A DNA stretch of 6,250 nucleotides from an uncultured Paraburkholderia sp. (GCA_937917025.1 CALFSF010000273.1:1-6250), one strand, 5' to 3'; shown: positions 1-5,712, counted from the stretch's first letter. Translations and numbers: made by a program. The notes: generated by a model not told the origin, from the sequence alone.

Positions 1-430
1 TGAACGACCAGATGAAAGCCGCAAGCCCGCCATTCGCGCGCAGCGCGACGGTTGCGGCCGCGGTGCCGATCGTCGCCAGAATCTTCGCGCGATTGCGGAT
101 GATGCCACTGTCGGCCAGCAGCCTTTCGACATCGTCCTGCGTGAAGGCGGCAACGGTATCCGGTTCGAAGTCGCGAAACGCGGCGCGAAACGCCTCGCGC
201 CGGCGCAGGATCGTGAGCCACGAGAGACCGGACTGAAAGCCTTCCAGCGCGAGACGCTCGAAGAGTCCGCGCTCGTCGCGCACCGGCATGCCCCACTCGG
301 TGTCGTAATAGCGCTGCAACAGCGGATCGACCGCGGCCCACGGCGGGCGCGCAAGGCCATCTTCGCCGATGACGACGCCGTCCGTTTCCGCCACCACTAC
401 CGTCACTGCCGTATCTGGATTCGAACGCAT
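1..430 (-). CDS. tag: DNA-3-methyladenine glycosylase I, N-terminal part (3' end outside window)
   Basis: Base-excision repair enzyme that removes 3-methyladenine from alkylated DNA; cytoplasmic, helix-hairpin-helix superfamily. The window holds the first 143 residues. They align along their length with E. coli Tag: Y-Y-D-T-E-W-G at 41-47, L-E-G-F-Q-S-G-L-S-W at 62-71 and G-I-I-R-N-R-A-K-I at 109-117. Glu63 corresponds to the base-recognition Glu38 of E. coli Tag. The start is the ATG at 430; the frame upstream offers no better start and the Shine-Dalgarno is weak. About 27 residues precede the point where E. coli Tag begins, so there is a short non-conserved N-terminal extension. The two N-terminal zinc ligands of E. 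coli Tag, Cys4 and His17, are replaced by Pro29 and Tyr42. The C-terminal ligands cannot be checked here. It lies 105 bases downstream of the aldehyde dehydrogenase on the same strand, with no obvious functional link. Family assignment is secure. Confidence 0.93.
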   Translation of the reverse strand, partial: MRSNPDTAVTVVVAETDGVVIGEDGLARPPWAAVDPLLQRYYDTEWGMPVRDERGLFERLALEGFQSGLSWLTILRRREAFRAAFRDFEPDTVAAFTQDDVERLLADSGIIRNRAKILATIGTAAATVALRANGGLAAFIWSF

Positions 431-467
431 GATTTCAGGGCTTTGCCGCGTGGTTAGGCAGGCAATG

Positions 468-516
468 AAAACGCAGCCGTCCGCTTTGCTTTTCAGGCAA
501 GACGTCGGGCGGCGGC
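468..516 (-). terminator. Possible weak intrinsic terminator after the aldehyde dehydrogenase
   Basis: On the minus strand, an 8-bp GC stem (516-509 with 484-476, one bulged base) encloses a 24-base loop. The loop itself contains a small TTGC/GCAA hairpin. The stem is followed four bases later by a run of four T (471-468). It lies 20 bases past the dehydrogenase stop and before tag, so it could separate the two transcripts. The long loop and short T-run make it a poor terminator by the usual criteria. Confidence 0.22.
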
Positions 517-535
517 GTTACAGCTCAAACGTGAA

Positions 536-1978
536 TCAGACTGCCATCACCGAGACGGCCTTCGTCACGAGATAGGCTTCCATCGCTTCCGGGCCGCCTT
601 CCGAACCGTAGCCCGAATCCTTCACGCCGCCAAACGGCATTTCCGGCGAAGGCGTGGCGGGCTGGTTGATCCACAGCATGCCGACTTCCATCTGCTGCGA
701 CAGCAGATGCACGTTGCGGAACGACTTCGTGAACGCATAACCGGCGAGGCCGAACGGCAGACGATTCGCTTCGGCAATCGCGTCTTCGAGCCTGTCGAAG
801 CCACGGACGGCCGCGATCGGGCCGAACGGCTCGTTGTTGAACACATCGGCTTCGAGCGACACGTTCGTCAGCACCGTCGGCGAGAAGAAGTTGCCTTCCG
901 CGCCGACGCGCTCGCCACCGGTCGCGACCGTGGCGCCCGTTGCGCGTGCGTCGTCGATCACCTTGCTCATCGCCGTCAGGCGACGCGCGTTGGCGAGCGG
1001 CCCGAGCGTCGTGCCTTCGGCGAGACCGTCGCCGAGTTTCAGGCTTTCGGCGTGCTTGACCAGCGCGGCGACAAACTCTTCGCGGATGCTGTTGTGCACG
1101 AGGAAGCGCGTCGGCGAAATGCAGACCTGGCCGGCGTTACGGAATTTCGCGCCGCCCGACGCTTTCACGGCGAGCGCCACGTCCGCGTCTTCCGCGACGA
1201 TGACGGGCGCGTGACCGCCCAGTTCCATCGTCGCGCGCTTCATGTGCTGGCCGGCGAGCGCCGCCAGCTGCTTGCCGACCGGCGTCGAACCGGTGAACGT
1301 CACCTTGCGGATGGCCGGGTGCGGAATCAGGTAGCTGGAAATTTCAGCCGGATCGCCGAAGACAAGACCGACCGTGCCCGGCGGCACGCCTGCATCCACG
1401 AAAGCCTGCAGCAGTCCCGCCGGCGAAGCCGGGGTTTCTTCCGGCGCCTTCACGAGGAACGAGCAGCCGCTCGCGAGCGCCGCGCTCAGCTTGCGCACGA
1501 TCTGGTTGACCGGGAAATTCCACGGTGTGAACGCGGCAACCGGGCCGATCGGCTCCTTGATCACCAGCTGCTGCGCCGACAGGTTGCGCGACGGCACGAT
1601 CCGGCCGTACACGCGGCGACCTTCGTCGGCGAACCATTCGATGATGTCGGCGGCGGCCAGCACTTCGACCCGCGCTTCCGGGAACGGCTTGCCCTGTTCC
1701 TGCGTCATCAGGCGGGCGATGTCCGCGGCGCGCTCGCGCACGAGGCTCGCGGCCTTGCGCATCGTCGTCGCGCGCTCGTTGGCGGGGATCTTGCGCCATG
1801 CGTCGAATCCGCTTTGCGCGGCCGCGAGCGCCCGGTCGAGGTCGGGAATCCCGGCGTGCGCCACCTTGCCGATGGGCTTGCCAGTCGCGGGATTGACGAC
1901 GTCGAGCGTCTTGCCGCTTGCGGCGTCGCACCATGCGTTGTTGATCAGGAGTCGGGTATCGGTATAGGTGGAGGTCAC
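536..1978 (-). CDS. NAD-dependent aldehyde dehydrogenase, succinate-semialdehyde dehydrogenase class
   Basis: Oxidises an aldehyde, probably succinate semialdehyde or a similar omega-oxo acid, to the carboxylate with NAD(P)+; soluble and cytoplasmic. The 480 residues are full family length and resemble E. coli GabD throughout. Catalytic elements: T-P-W-N-F at 151-155 (Asn154, oxyanion hole), Lys177, F-T-G-S-T-P-V-G at 228-235, M-E-L-G-G at 251-255 (general base Glu252), G-Q-V-C at 283-286 (nucleophile Cys286) and N-E-P-F-G-P at 382-387 (Glu383). Glu180, three residues after Lys177, sits where NAD-preferring ALDHs have a Glu that holds the adenosine ribose, so NAD+ is the likelier cofactor; GabD has a different residue there. 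The start is GTG at 1978, with a GGAA nine bases upstream on the minus strand and no ATG in frame before residue 73. Substrate is not settled: alpha-ketoglutaric semialdehyde or another semialdehyde would fit as well. I give no symbol for that reason. Confidence 0.93.
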   Translation of the reverse strand: MTSTYTDTRLLINNAWCDAASGKTLDVVNPATGKPIGKVAHAGIPDLDRALAAAQSGFDAWRKIPANERATTMRKAASLVRERAADIARLMTQEQGKPFPEARVEVLAAADIIEWFADEGRRVYGRIVPSRNLSAQQLVIKEPIGPVAAFTPWNFPVNQIVRKLSAALASGCSFLVKAPEETPASPAGLLQAFVDAGVPPGTVGLVFGDPAEISSYLIPHPAIRKVTFTGSTPVGKQLAALAGQHMKRATMELGGHAPVIVAEDADVALAVKASGGAKFRNAGQVCISPTRFLVHNSIREEFVAALVKHAESLKLGDGLAEGTTLGPLANARRLTAMSKVIDDARATGATVATGGERVGAEGNFFSPTVLTNVSLEADVFNNEPFGPIAAVRGFDRLEDAIAEANRLPFGLAGYAFTKSFRNVHLLSQQMEVGMLWINQPATPSPEMPFGGVKDSGYGSEGGPEAMEAYLVTKAVSVMAV

Positions 1979-2051
1979 GATGTCGGGTTCCAGATGGAGA
2001 AGGAATGTGAGGCAGTGATACGCGCGCGCCTGCCAGAACAGGCTGCTGAAC

Positions 2052-2057
2052 TGTCAA
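2052..2057 (-). promoter_or_regulatory. Perfect -35-like hexamer upstream of the aldehyde dehydrogenase
   Basis: TTGACA reads on the minus strand at 2057-2052, 74 bases before the dehydrogenase GTG. I see no acceptable -10 hexamer at 16-18 bases spacing (that stretch is GC-rich). It could belong to an activator-dependent promoter or be chance. Confidence 0.2.
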
Positions 2058-2069
2058 TGGTATCCGAAT

Positions 2070-2092
2070 GCGCCTCCGCGCGTTGGGGGCGC
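2070..2092. other. GC-rich hairpin in the lysR / aldehyde dehydrogenase spacer
   Basis: Arms 2070-2077 and 2085-2092 pair over 8 positions with one imperfect pair (T-G on the plus strand) around a 7-base loop. No T-run follows on either strand, so it does not look like a standard intrinsic terminator. It lies between the regulator stop and the dehydrogenase start. Confidence 0.35.
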
Positions 2093-2096
2093 CGGA

Positions 2097-2112
2097 GCAT
2101 GGGCGGCCATGC
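2097..2112. other. Perfect inverted repeat, 6-bp arms with 4-base loop
   Basis: GCATGG at 2097-2102 and CCATGC at 2107-2112 are exact reverse complements around GCGG. The repeat sits five bases from the neighbouring hairpin at 2070-2092. The two may together form a termination or attenuation structure after the LysR gene, or a protein-binding site. No T-run is present. Confidence 0.4.
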
Positions 2113-2177
2113 GGGTCGGCGGCACACGGGTTTCGACCGGTTTCGCGGATGTCGCCGCGTGGACCGCACCCGTGCGC

Positions 2178-3134
2178 TCACAATCCGCCCACACCCCGCG
2201 TGACGAGCGCGTACGGCCCGTGCGTCAGCTGTTCCCTGAGGAAGTCGATGCACACCTGGATCTTCGCGGAAGAGGACAGCCGTTCCGACGTCACCGCCCA
2301 CACATCCGCCGGTTGCGCGTAGTCCGGCAGCACGCGCACCAGTTCGCCCGAGCGCAGGCTTTCCGCGACGTCCCACACCGACACCATGACGATGCCAAAG
2401 CCGTCACGCGCCCATTGCACGACGATGTCGCTGTGATTGGACGCGACCGTGCCGGTCACCTTCACGCTTTTTTCGCCTTGCGGCCCGGCGAGGCGCCATA
2501 CGCCGAAACGGTCGTCGCGCCCCCGAAACACCAGGCAGTTGTGCGCGGCCAGATCGTTCAGCGCGGCCGGCATGCCCCGGCGTTCGAGGTACGCGGGCGC
2601 CGCGCACAGAATGCGCGTGCTCTCCACGATCCGGTGCGCGATCAGGTGCGGCTCCTGCACTTCGCCCACGCGAATGTCGATGTCGAAGTTTTCGCCGATG
2701 AGGTCGGCCCGCCGGTCGAGCAGTTCCAGCCAGACTTCGAGATCCGGATGCTGCGTGTGCAGCATCGCAAGAACCGGCGACACGTGGTTGCGCCCGAGCC
2801 GCAGACTCGTGCTGATGCGCAGCAAGCCGCGTAGCGCGCTGCGGCGGTCGGCAAACGTATCGGCCATGCCCTGCACGTCATCGAGAATTTTCTGCGCCCA
2901 TTGCAGCGCGGCCTCGCCGTCGCTCGTCACGCTGACCCTGCGCGTGGTGCGCTGAAAGAGCTTCACGCCAAGACTCGCCTCCATCATCGCAATGCGCTTG
3001 CTGACGTGCGAAGGCGACAACCCCATTTCCGTCGAGGCGGCGATGAAGCTTCCCTTTCTGGCGATGTGGCAGAAGAGCTGCAGATCGCGCAGAAAGGCGT
3101 CATTCGTGGCTGTGAGCACATTCTGATTTTCCAT
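2178..3134 (-). CDS. LysR-family transcriptional regulator
   Basis: DNA-binding regulator that usually activates a divergent operon when a small metabolite binds. At 318 residues it has normal family length. The winged helix-turn-helix spans about 15-73, with the pattern F-C-H-I-A-R-K-G-S-F (21-30), S-P-S-H-V-S-K-R-I (40-48) and L-G-V-K-L-F-Q-R-T-T-R (55-65). A linker helix follows to about 100, then a periplasmic-binding-protein-like effector domain from about 103 to 302, with the late G-E-L-V-R-V-L-P motif at 263-270. It resembles the broad CrgA/DmlR-like LysR group common in Burkholderiaceae. The start is ATG 3134; the frame upstream closes at a TAA (3167-3165) inside the intergenic inverted repeat. 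The Shine-Dalgarno is poor (AGGA 14 bases away). It is divergent from the oxidoreductase-dehydratase operon, its most likely target, and is followed on the same strand by the aldehyde dehydrogenase, a possible second target. The effector cannot be read from sequence. Confidence 0.95.
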   Translation of the reverse strand: MENQNVLTATNDAFLRDLQLFCHIARKGSFIAASTEMGLSPSHVSKRIAMMEASLGVKLFQRTTRRVSVTSDGEAALQWAQKILDDVQGMADTFADRRSALRGLLRISTSLRLGRNHVSPVLAMLHTQHPDLEVWLELLDRRADLIGENFDIDIRVGEVQEPHLIAHRIVESTRILCAAPAYLERRGMPAALNDLAAHNCLVFRGRDDRFGVWRLAGPQGEKSVKVTGTVASNHSDIVVQWARDGFGIVMVSVWDVAESLRSGELVRVLPDYAQPADVWAVTSERLSSSAKIQVCIDFLREQLTHGPYALVTRGVGGL

Positions 3135-3164
3135 CTGGCCGCATTGTGTCCTGTGAGTTGCACA

Positions 3165-3179
3165 TTACCCTAGCCGTAA
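3165..3179. promoter_or_regulatory. Probable LysR-type operator (T-N11-A inverted repeat)
   Basis: TTAC (3165-3168) and GTAA (3176-3179) are exact reverse complements separated by 7 bases, giving the T-N11-A dyad expected of a LysR recognition site. It lies in the 104-base divergent spacer, about 31 bases from the regulator start and 60 from the oxidoreductase start. The position suits both autorepression and activation of the divergent operon. The assignment rests on motif and location only. Confidence 0.55.
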
Positions 3180-3195
3180 CCCGTCGATCACGCAA
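3167..3195 (-). promoter_or_regulatory. Candidate promoter of the LysR gene
   Basis: On the minus strand TTGCGT (3195-3190) and TAGGGT (3172-3167) are separated by exactly 17 bases and match the sigma-70 hexamers four and three positions out of six. The -10 lies inside the inverted repeat at 3165-3179, which would explain negative autoregulation by occlusion. The hexamers are weak. Confidence 0.28.
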
Positions 3196-3203
3196 GCAAA
3201 CGG

Positions 3204-3215
3204 CTGTATTTACAG
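3204..3215. promoter_or_regulatory. Second inverted repeat in the divergent spacer
   Basis: CTGTA and TACAG flank a central TT, giving 5-bp perfect arms. The site is an AT-rich island 24 bases before the oxidoreductase ATG and 24 bases past the first inverted repeat. It could be an activation-type subsite of the LysR protein or overlap the -10 region of the operon promoter (TATTTA at 3208-3213 is -10-like). I found no clear -35 for it. Confidence 0.33.
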
Positions 3216-3225
3216 GCTCAGATTC

Positions 3226-3237
3226 AGGAAAAGGTGG
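3226..3237 (+). promoter_or_regulatory. Ribosome binding site that fixes the oxidoreductase start
   Basis: AGGA at 3226-3229 lies nine bases before the ATG at 3239; a second purine block, AAGGTGG (3231-3237), lies directly against it. This supports the start at 3239 over the in-frame ATG at 3146, which would add 31 non-conserved residues and overlap the operator. Confidence 0.6.
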
Positions 3238-3238
3238 A

Positions 3239-4294
3239 ATGAAAAAGACCCGGATTGCGGTTGCGGGCGCAGGCTATATCGGCCTCGCGCATATCGCCGC
3301 CGCGCGACAGAGCGACACCTGCACGCTGTCGGCAATCGTCGACCCGTCGCCTGCCGCACAGGCGGTCGCCGCGAAGGAAGGCGTGCCGCTCTACACGTCG
3401 CTCGATGCGCTGTTCGAGAAGGCACGTCCTGACGGCGTCATTCTCGCGACACCGAACCAGCTGCATCTCGAACACGCGCTGACGTGCCTCCAGGCGCGCG
3501 TGCCGACGTTGCTCGAAAAACCCGTCACGCCCACCGTCGCCGAAGCGGAGAAGCTCGTCGCCGAAGTGGATCGCACGGGCGTGAAAATGCTGATCGGCCA
3601 TCATCGCGCGCACAGTCCGATCATGGCGCGCGCGAAGCAGGTGATCGACGAAGGACGCCTCGGCGCGCTTGTCGCCGTCATGGGCAGCGCGGTGTTTTTC
3701 AAGCCGGATCAATATTTCGCCGATGCGCCGTGGCGTCGGCAGCCGGGTGGGGGTCCCGTCCTGCTCAACATGATTCACGAAGTGCACAATCTGCGGATGC
3801 TGTGCGGCGATATCGTCGCGGTGCAGGCGTTCGCATCGCGGGCGACGCGCGGCTTTCCCGTCGAGGACACCGTTGCCATCAACCTGCGTTTTGCGAATGG
3901 CGCGCTCGGCAGCTTCATGCTGTCCGATACCGCGGCAAGCGCGCGCAGCTGGGAGCAGACATCGCAGGAAAACAACGCGTATCCGACGTATCCCGACGAG
4001 GATTGCTACGTGATCGCCGGCACGTTCGGCTCGCTCGCCGTGCCGACGATGCGCATGAAAAGCTGGCGCAACGCCGAAGACCGCTCGTGGTGGAAGCCCT
4101 TCGAAACCAGCGTTGCCGATGTGACGCGCGACGATCCGCTCAGGCTTCAGATCGAGCATTTCGCGCGCGTCATTCGCGGCGAAGCAGAGCCGCTCGTCAG
4201 CGTGCGCGACGGTTTGCAGAACCTGAAGATCACCGAGGCGATCGTGCAAGCCGCCCGCACCGGCTCGATCGTCGACACGACACCGGTCCATTGA
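3239..4294 (+). CDS. Gfo/Idh/MocA-family NAD(P)-dependent oxidoreductase
   Basis: Predicted soluble dehydrogenase acting on a hydroxyl group of a sugar, cyclitol or related polyol, using NAD(P)+. Its 351 residues match the family's usual length. The N-terminal Rossmann fold carries G-A-G-Y-I-G at 10-15 after the first strand. Asp35 ends the second strand, which favours NAD+. E-K-P at 93-95 is the family signature with the catalytic Lys94. The C-terminal domain begins near 123 and holds G-G-G-P-V-L-L-N at 170-177, followed by H180 and H183 in the I-H-E-V-H-N-L-R stretch; one of these His is the likely proton relay. W238, E244-N245, Y248 and C256-Y257 form a block seen in one branch of the family. 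I start at 3239, where the Rossmann strand begins a few residues in, with an adjacent ribosome binding site. It is the first gene of an operon with the dehydroquinase-like gene and is divergent from the LysR gene. The exact substrate is unknown; a quinate- or shikimate-like acid or an inositol-like polyol are context-based guesses. Confidence 0.93.
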   Translation: MKKTRIAVAGAGYIGLAHIAAARQSDTCTLSAIVDPSPAAQAVAAKEGVPLYTSLDALFEKARPDGVILATPNQLHLEHALTCLQARVPTLLEKPVTPTVAEAEKLVAEVDRTGVKMLIGHHRAHSPIMARAKQVIDEGRLGALVAVMGSAVFFKPDQYFADAPWRRQPGGGPVLLNMIHEVHNLRMLCGDIVAVQAFASRATRGFPVEDTVAINLRFANGALGSFMLSDTAASARSWEQTSQENNAYPTYPDEDCYVIAGTFGSLAVPTMRMKSWRNAEDRSWWKPFETSVADVTRDDPLRLQIEHFARVIRGEAEPLVSVRDGLQNLKITEAIVQAARTGSIVDTTPVH

Positions 4295-4312
4295 CGTCCA
4301 CGACATCCCCTG

Positions 4313-4317
4313 AAGGA
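4313..4317 (+). promoter_or_regulatory. Ribosome binding site of the dehydroquinase-like gene
   Basis: AAGGA with a 6-base spacer to the ATG at 4324, the strongest Shine-Dalgarno in the window. It lies in the 29-base gap after the oxidoreductase stop and supports translation of the second cistron from a shared mRNA. Confidence 0.7.
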
Positions 4318-4323
4318 AGATCC

Positions 4324-4764
4324 ATGAAAACATTCGTCATGCTTCACGGCATCAATCACAACATGTTCGGCAAGCGCGATCCGGCGCAGTACGGCACGAT
4401 CACGCTCGACGAAATCGACAGCAGGCTGCAGGCGCTCGGCAAGGAACTCGGCGTGGCGGTCCAGAGCTTCCAGACCAACAGCGAAGGCGACATGTGCGAG
4501 CGCATCCACAAGGCGTTCACCGAAAAGGCCGACGGCGTGCTCATCAACGCGGGCGCGTGGACGCACTATAGCTACGGCATTCGCGATGCGCTTGCGATCC
4601 TCACCGTGCCCATCGTCGAAATTCACATGTCCAATATCCATGCACGTGAAGCGTTCCGGCATCAGTCGGTATTCGCCGAAATCGTCAATGGACAGATCTG
4701 CGGCTTTGGCGTCGACAGTTATCTGTTGGGCCTTAGAGCGGCGGTTTCAGCGGCAGCGGCTTGA
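4324..4764 (+). CDS. Type II 3-dehydroquinate dehydratase paralogue
   Basis: AroQ-fold enzyme of 146 residues, the normal length for the dodecameric type II dehydroquinases, which convert 3-dehydroquinate to 3-dehydroshikimate. Residues aligning with the M. tuberculosis active site are all present: Asn11, Arg18, Tyr23 (in Q-Y-G-T at 22-25), Asn75, His81, Glu99, His101 and Arg112. The block S-N-I-H-A-R-E at 103-109 and the N-S-E-G at 52-55 are canonical. The first loop is not: the usual N-G-P-N-L-N reads H-G-I-N-H-N (8-13), and T-H-Y-S-Y-G replaces the usual T-H-T-S-V-A near 80-85. These changes border the substrate pocket. The gene is translationally well set up behind the oxidoreductase and under a LysR-controlled divergent promoter, so I infer a catabolic role rather than the housekeeping aromatic-amino-acid step. 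The reaction may be on dehydroquinate or on a close analogue. I withhold aroQ as a symbol because this looks like a second, specialised copy. Confidence 0.9.
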   Translation: MKTFVMLHGINHNMFGKRDPAQYGTITLDEIDSRLQALGKELGVAVQSFQTNSEGDMCERIHKAFTEKADGVLINAGAWTHYSYGIRDALAILTVPIVEIHMSNIHAREAFRHQSVFAEIVNGQICGFGVDSYLLGLRAAVSAAAA

Positions 4765-4772
4765 GGCGCCGC
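4756..4772 (+). terminator. Weak hairpin at the convergent junction
   Basis: GCGGC (4756-4760) pairs with GCCGC (4768-4772) around a 7-base loop that contains the dehydratase stop codon. The 22-base gap to the convergent membrane-protein gene is too short for a separate terminator on each side. No T-run follows in either direction, so termination here is uncertain. Confidence 0.2.
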
Positions 4773-4786
4773 GCGGCCGGCAATCC

Positions 4787-5581
4787 TCACTCCATCCCGG
4801 CCGCGCTTTCAGCTTGCACCCGCGCACCGGCCGTCACGGTCAGACGCCTGGTACACCACTGTACGAACATCGCCAGCGCCGCCGCCTCGATGAACGAGGT
4901 CGTGACCGCCTGATAAGGAAGCGCGAGCGAAAGAAACAGACAGAACGCCGCGAACGCAAAGCGGCCCAGCACCATCCCGCGCAGCAGCGACACCACGAAC
5001 GCTGGTCCATGCGCGCGATGCGACGAAACCGACAGCACGCTCGCAAGTAACGGGAAGACGGCGAGCAATCCGCTCCACGTCGCGCCTACGCGGCCTGAAA
5101 CCGCCGTGACGACCAGCGTAAGCACCGCGCCGGCGAGCATTCTGCCGGCCAGATCCGCGTGACGAAGCGGCGCTCCGGCGGCGACGGCGGAACTGCGCGG
5201 CAGAAACGACTGGCCGAAGAGCACGGCGGTCAACGCCACGCACACTGCCCACACCGGCGAAACCGGCAGCAACGACAGAAGGCACGCGGCGACGAACCAG
5301 GTTCCCAGCGCGGCGGCCAGCGCGATCGGCCATGAACGGCGACGACATATCCAGGCGTAGGCAAAATTGAACGCTTCGGATGCGAGGACCGCGGAAAGAG
5401 ACAGGGTCGCAGCCCGCGCGCCAAACCCGGGGCCATGCTCGAGGACAAGCAGATAAAGAATGGGGCCTGCGACGACGGGGAGTCCGGCAAGCCATCCGGC
5501 GATCGATGGACCCCACCATTTACCGGACATCGAGACGCTCAGCAGAAAGAAAGGAACTAGCGTGAGCTTGAGTGCAAGCAT
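4787..5581 (-). CDS. Multi-pass membrane protein of unknown function with internal duplication
   Basis: I do not recognise a named family. The 264-residue protein is mostly hydrophobic, with roughly eight to nine predicted membrane segments near 2-18, 26-47, 56-78, 84-106, 108-124, 147-163, 169-186, 194-220 and 226-242. Arg/Lys clusters at 80-82 and 245-246 suggest cytoplasmic loops. It has no cleavable signal peptide; the N-terminus is a membrane anchor. The two halves are related: S-G-K at 19-21, G29, L-A-G-L-P at 31-35 and H-G-P-G-F at 49-53 recur as S-G-R at 162-164, G171, L-A-V-F-P at 173-177 and H-G-P-A-F at 191-195, at a nearly constant offset of 142. Such duplication is typical of transporters and carriers, but no transport motif is visible. 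The start is ATG 5581, with no strong Shine-Dalgarno; the ATG for Met18 is a possible alternative but would delete the first membrane segment. It converges on the dehydratase gene and is divergent from the ThiE-like gene. Confidence 0.85.
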   Translation of the reverse strand: MLALKLTLVPFFLLSVSMSGKWWGPSIAGWLAGLPVVAGPILYLLVLEHGPGFGARAATLSLSAVLASEAFNFAYAWICRRRSWPIALAAALGTWFVAACLLSLLPVSPVWAVCVALTAVLFGQSFLPRSSAVAAGAPLRHADLAGRMLAGAVLTLVVTAVSGRVGATWSGLLAVFPLLASVLSVSSHRAHGPAFVVSLLRGMVLGRFAFAAFCLFLSLALPYQAVTTSFIEAAALAMFVQWCTRRLTVTAGARVQAESAAGME

Positions 5582-5712
5582 GGCAAAGCCGGATGGATGT
5601 AAAGCCAGATACTACCAAAGCGTCGCGTCGTACAAAGCTGTCCGTTGTGAACGGCGATCGTCATGTGCCATCTGCCTTTACACTGTGCGCTCGGAAACCA
5701 GGCGACGTCCTG
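5582..5712. other. Divergent intergenic region between membrane protein and ThiE-like gene
   Basis: This 131-base spacer must hold the promoters of both flanking genes. It is less GC-rich than the coding regions. A -10-like TACACT lies at 5679-5684 on the plus strand, but I find no well-spaced -35. The TPP-riboswitch (THI-box) core, CTGAGA with a downstream ACCTGATCTGG-like element, is not present ahead of the ThiE-like gene. No small gene is supported here. Confidence 0.5.

Noticed and set aside
2021..2029. Short alternating CG run
   Set aside because: Nine bases of alternating C and G are expected by chance at this GC content; no further repeat structure surrounds it.
707..2203. A 498-codon open frame on the plus strand opposite the aldehyde dehydrogenase
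   Set aside because: Its translation is Arg/His-rich with no recognisable domain, and it lies over a clearly conserved full-length enzyme. Long antisense frames are common in GC-rich DNA.
3146..3238. Upstream in-frame ATG that would extend the oxidoreductase by 31 residues
   Set aside because: The extension is not conserved in character, covers the operator-like repeat, and lacks a ribosome binding site, whereas the ATG at 3239 has one and starts just before the Rossmann strand.
3484..4323. Upstream extension of the dehydratase frame through the oxidoreductase gene
   Set aside because: The extension is the out-of-frame reading of the oxidoreductase and is Arg-rich; type II dehydroquinases begin a few residues before the G-x-N loop, matching the ATG at 4324.
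3224..4333. A 369-codon open frame on the minus strand opposite the oxidoreductase
   Set aside because: Composition is charged and low in hydrophobic order, typical of an antisense shadow; the plus-strand frame encodes a complete conserved protein.
5582..5712. TPP riboswitch ahead of the ThiE-like gene
   Set aside because: The conserved THI-box elements were looked for and are not present in the spacer.
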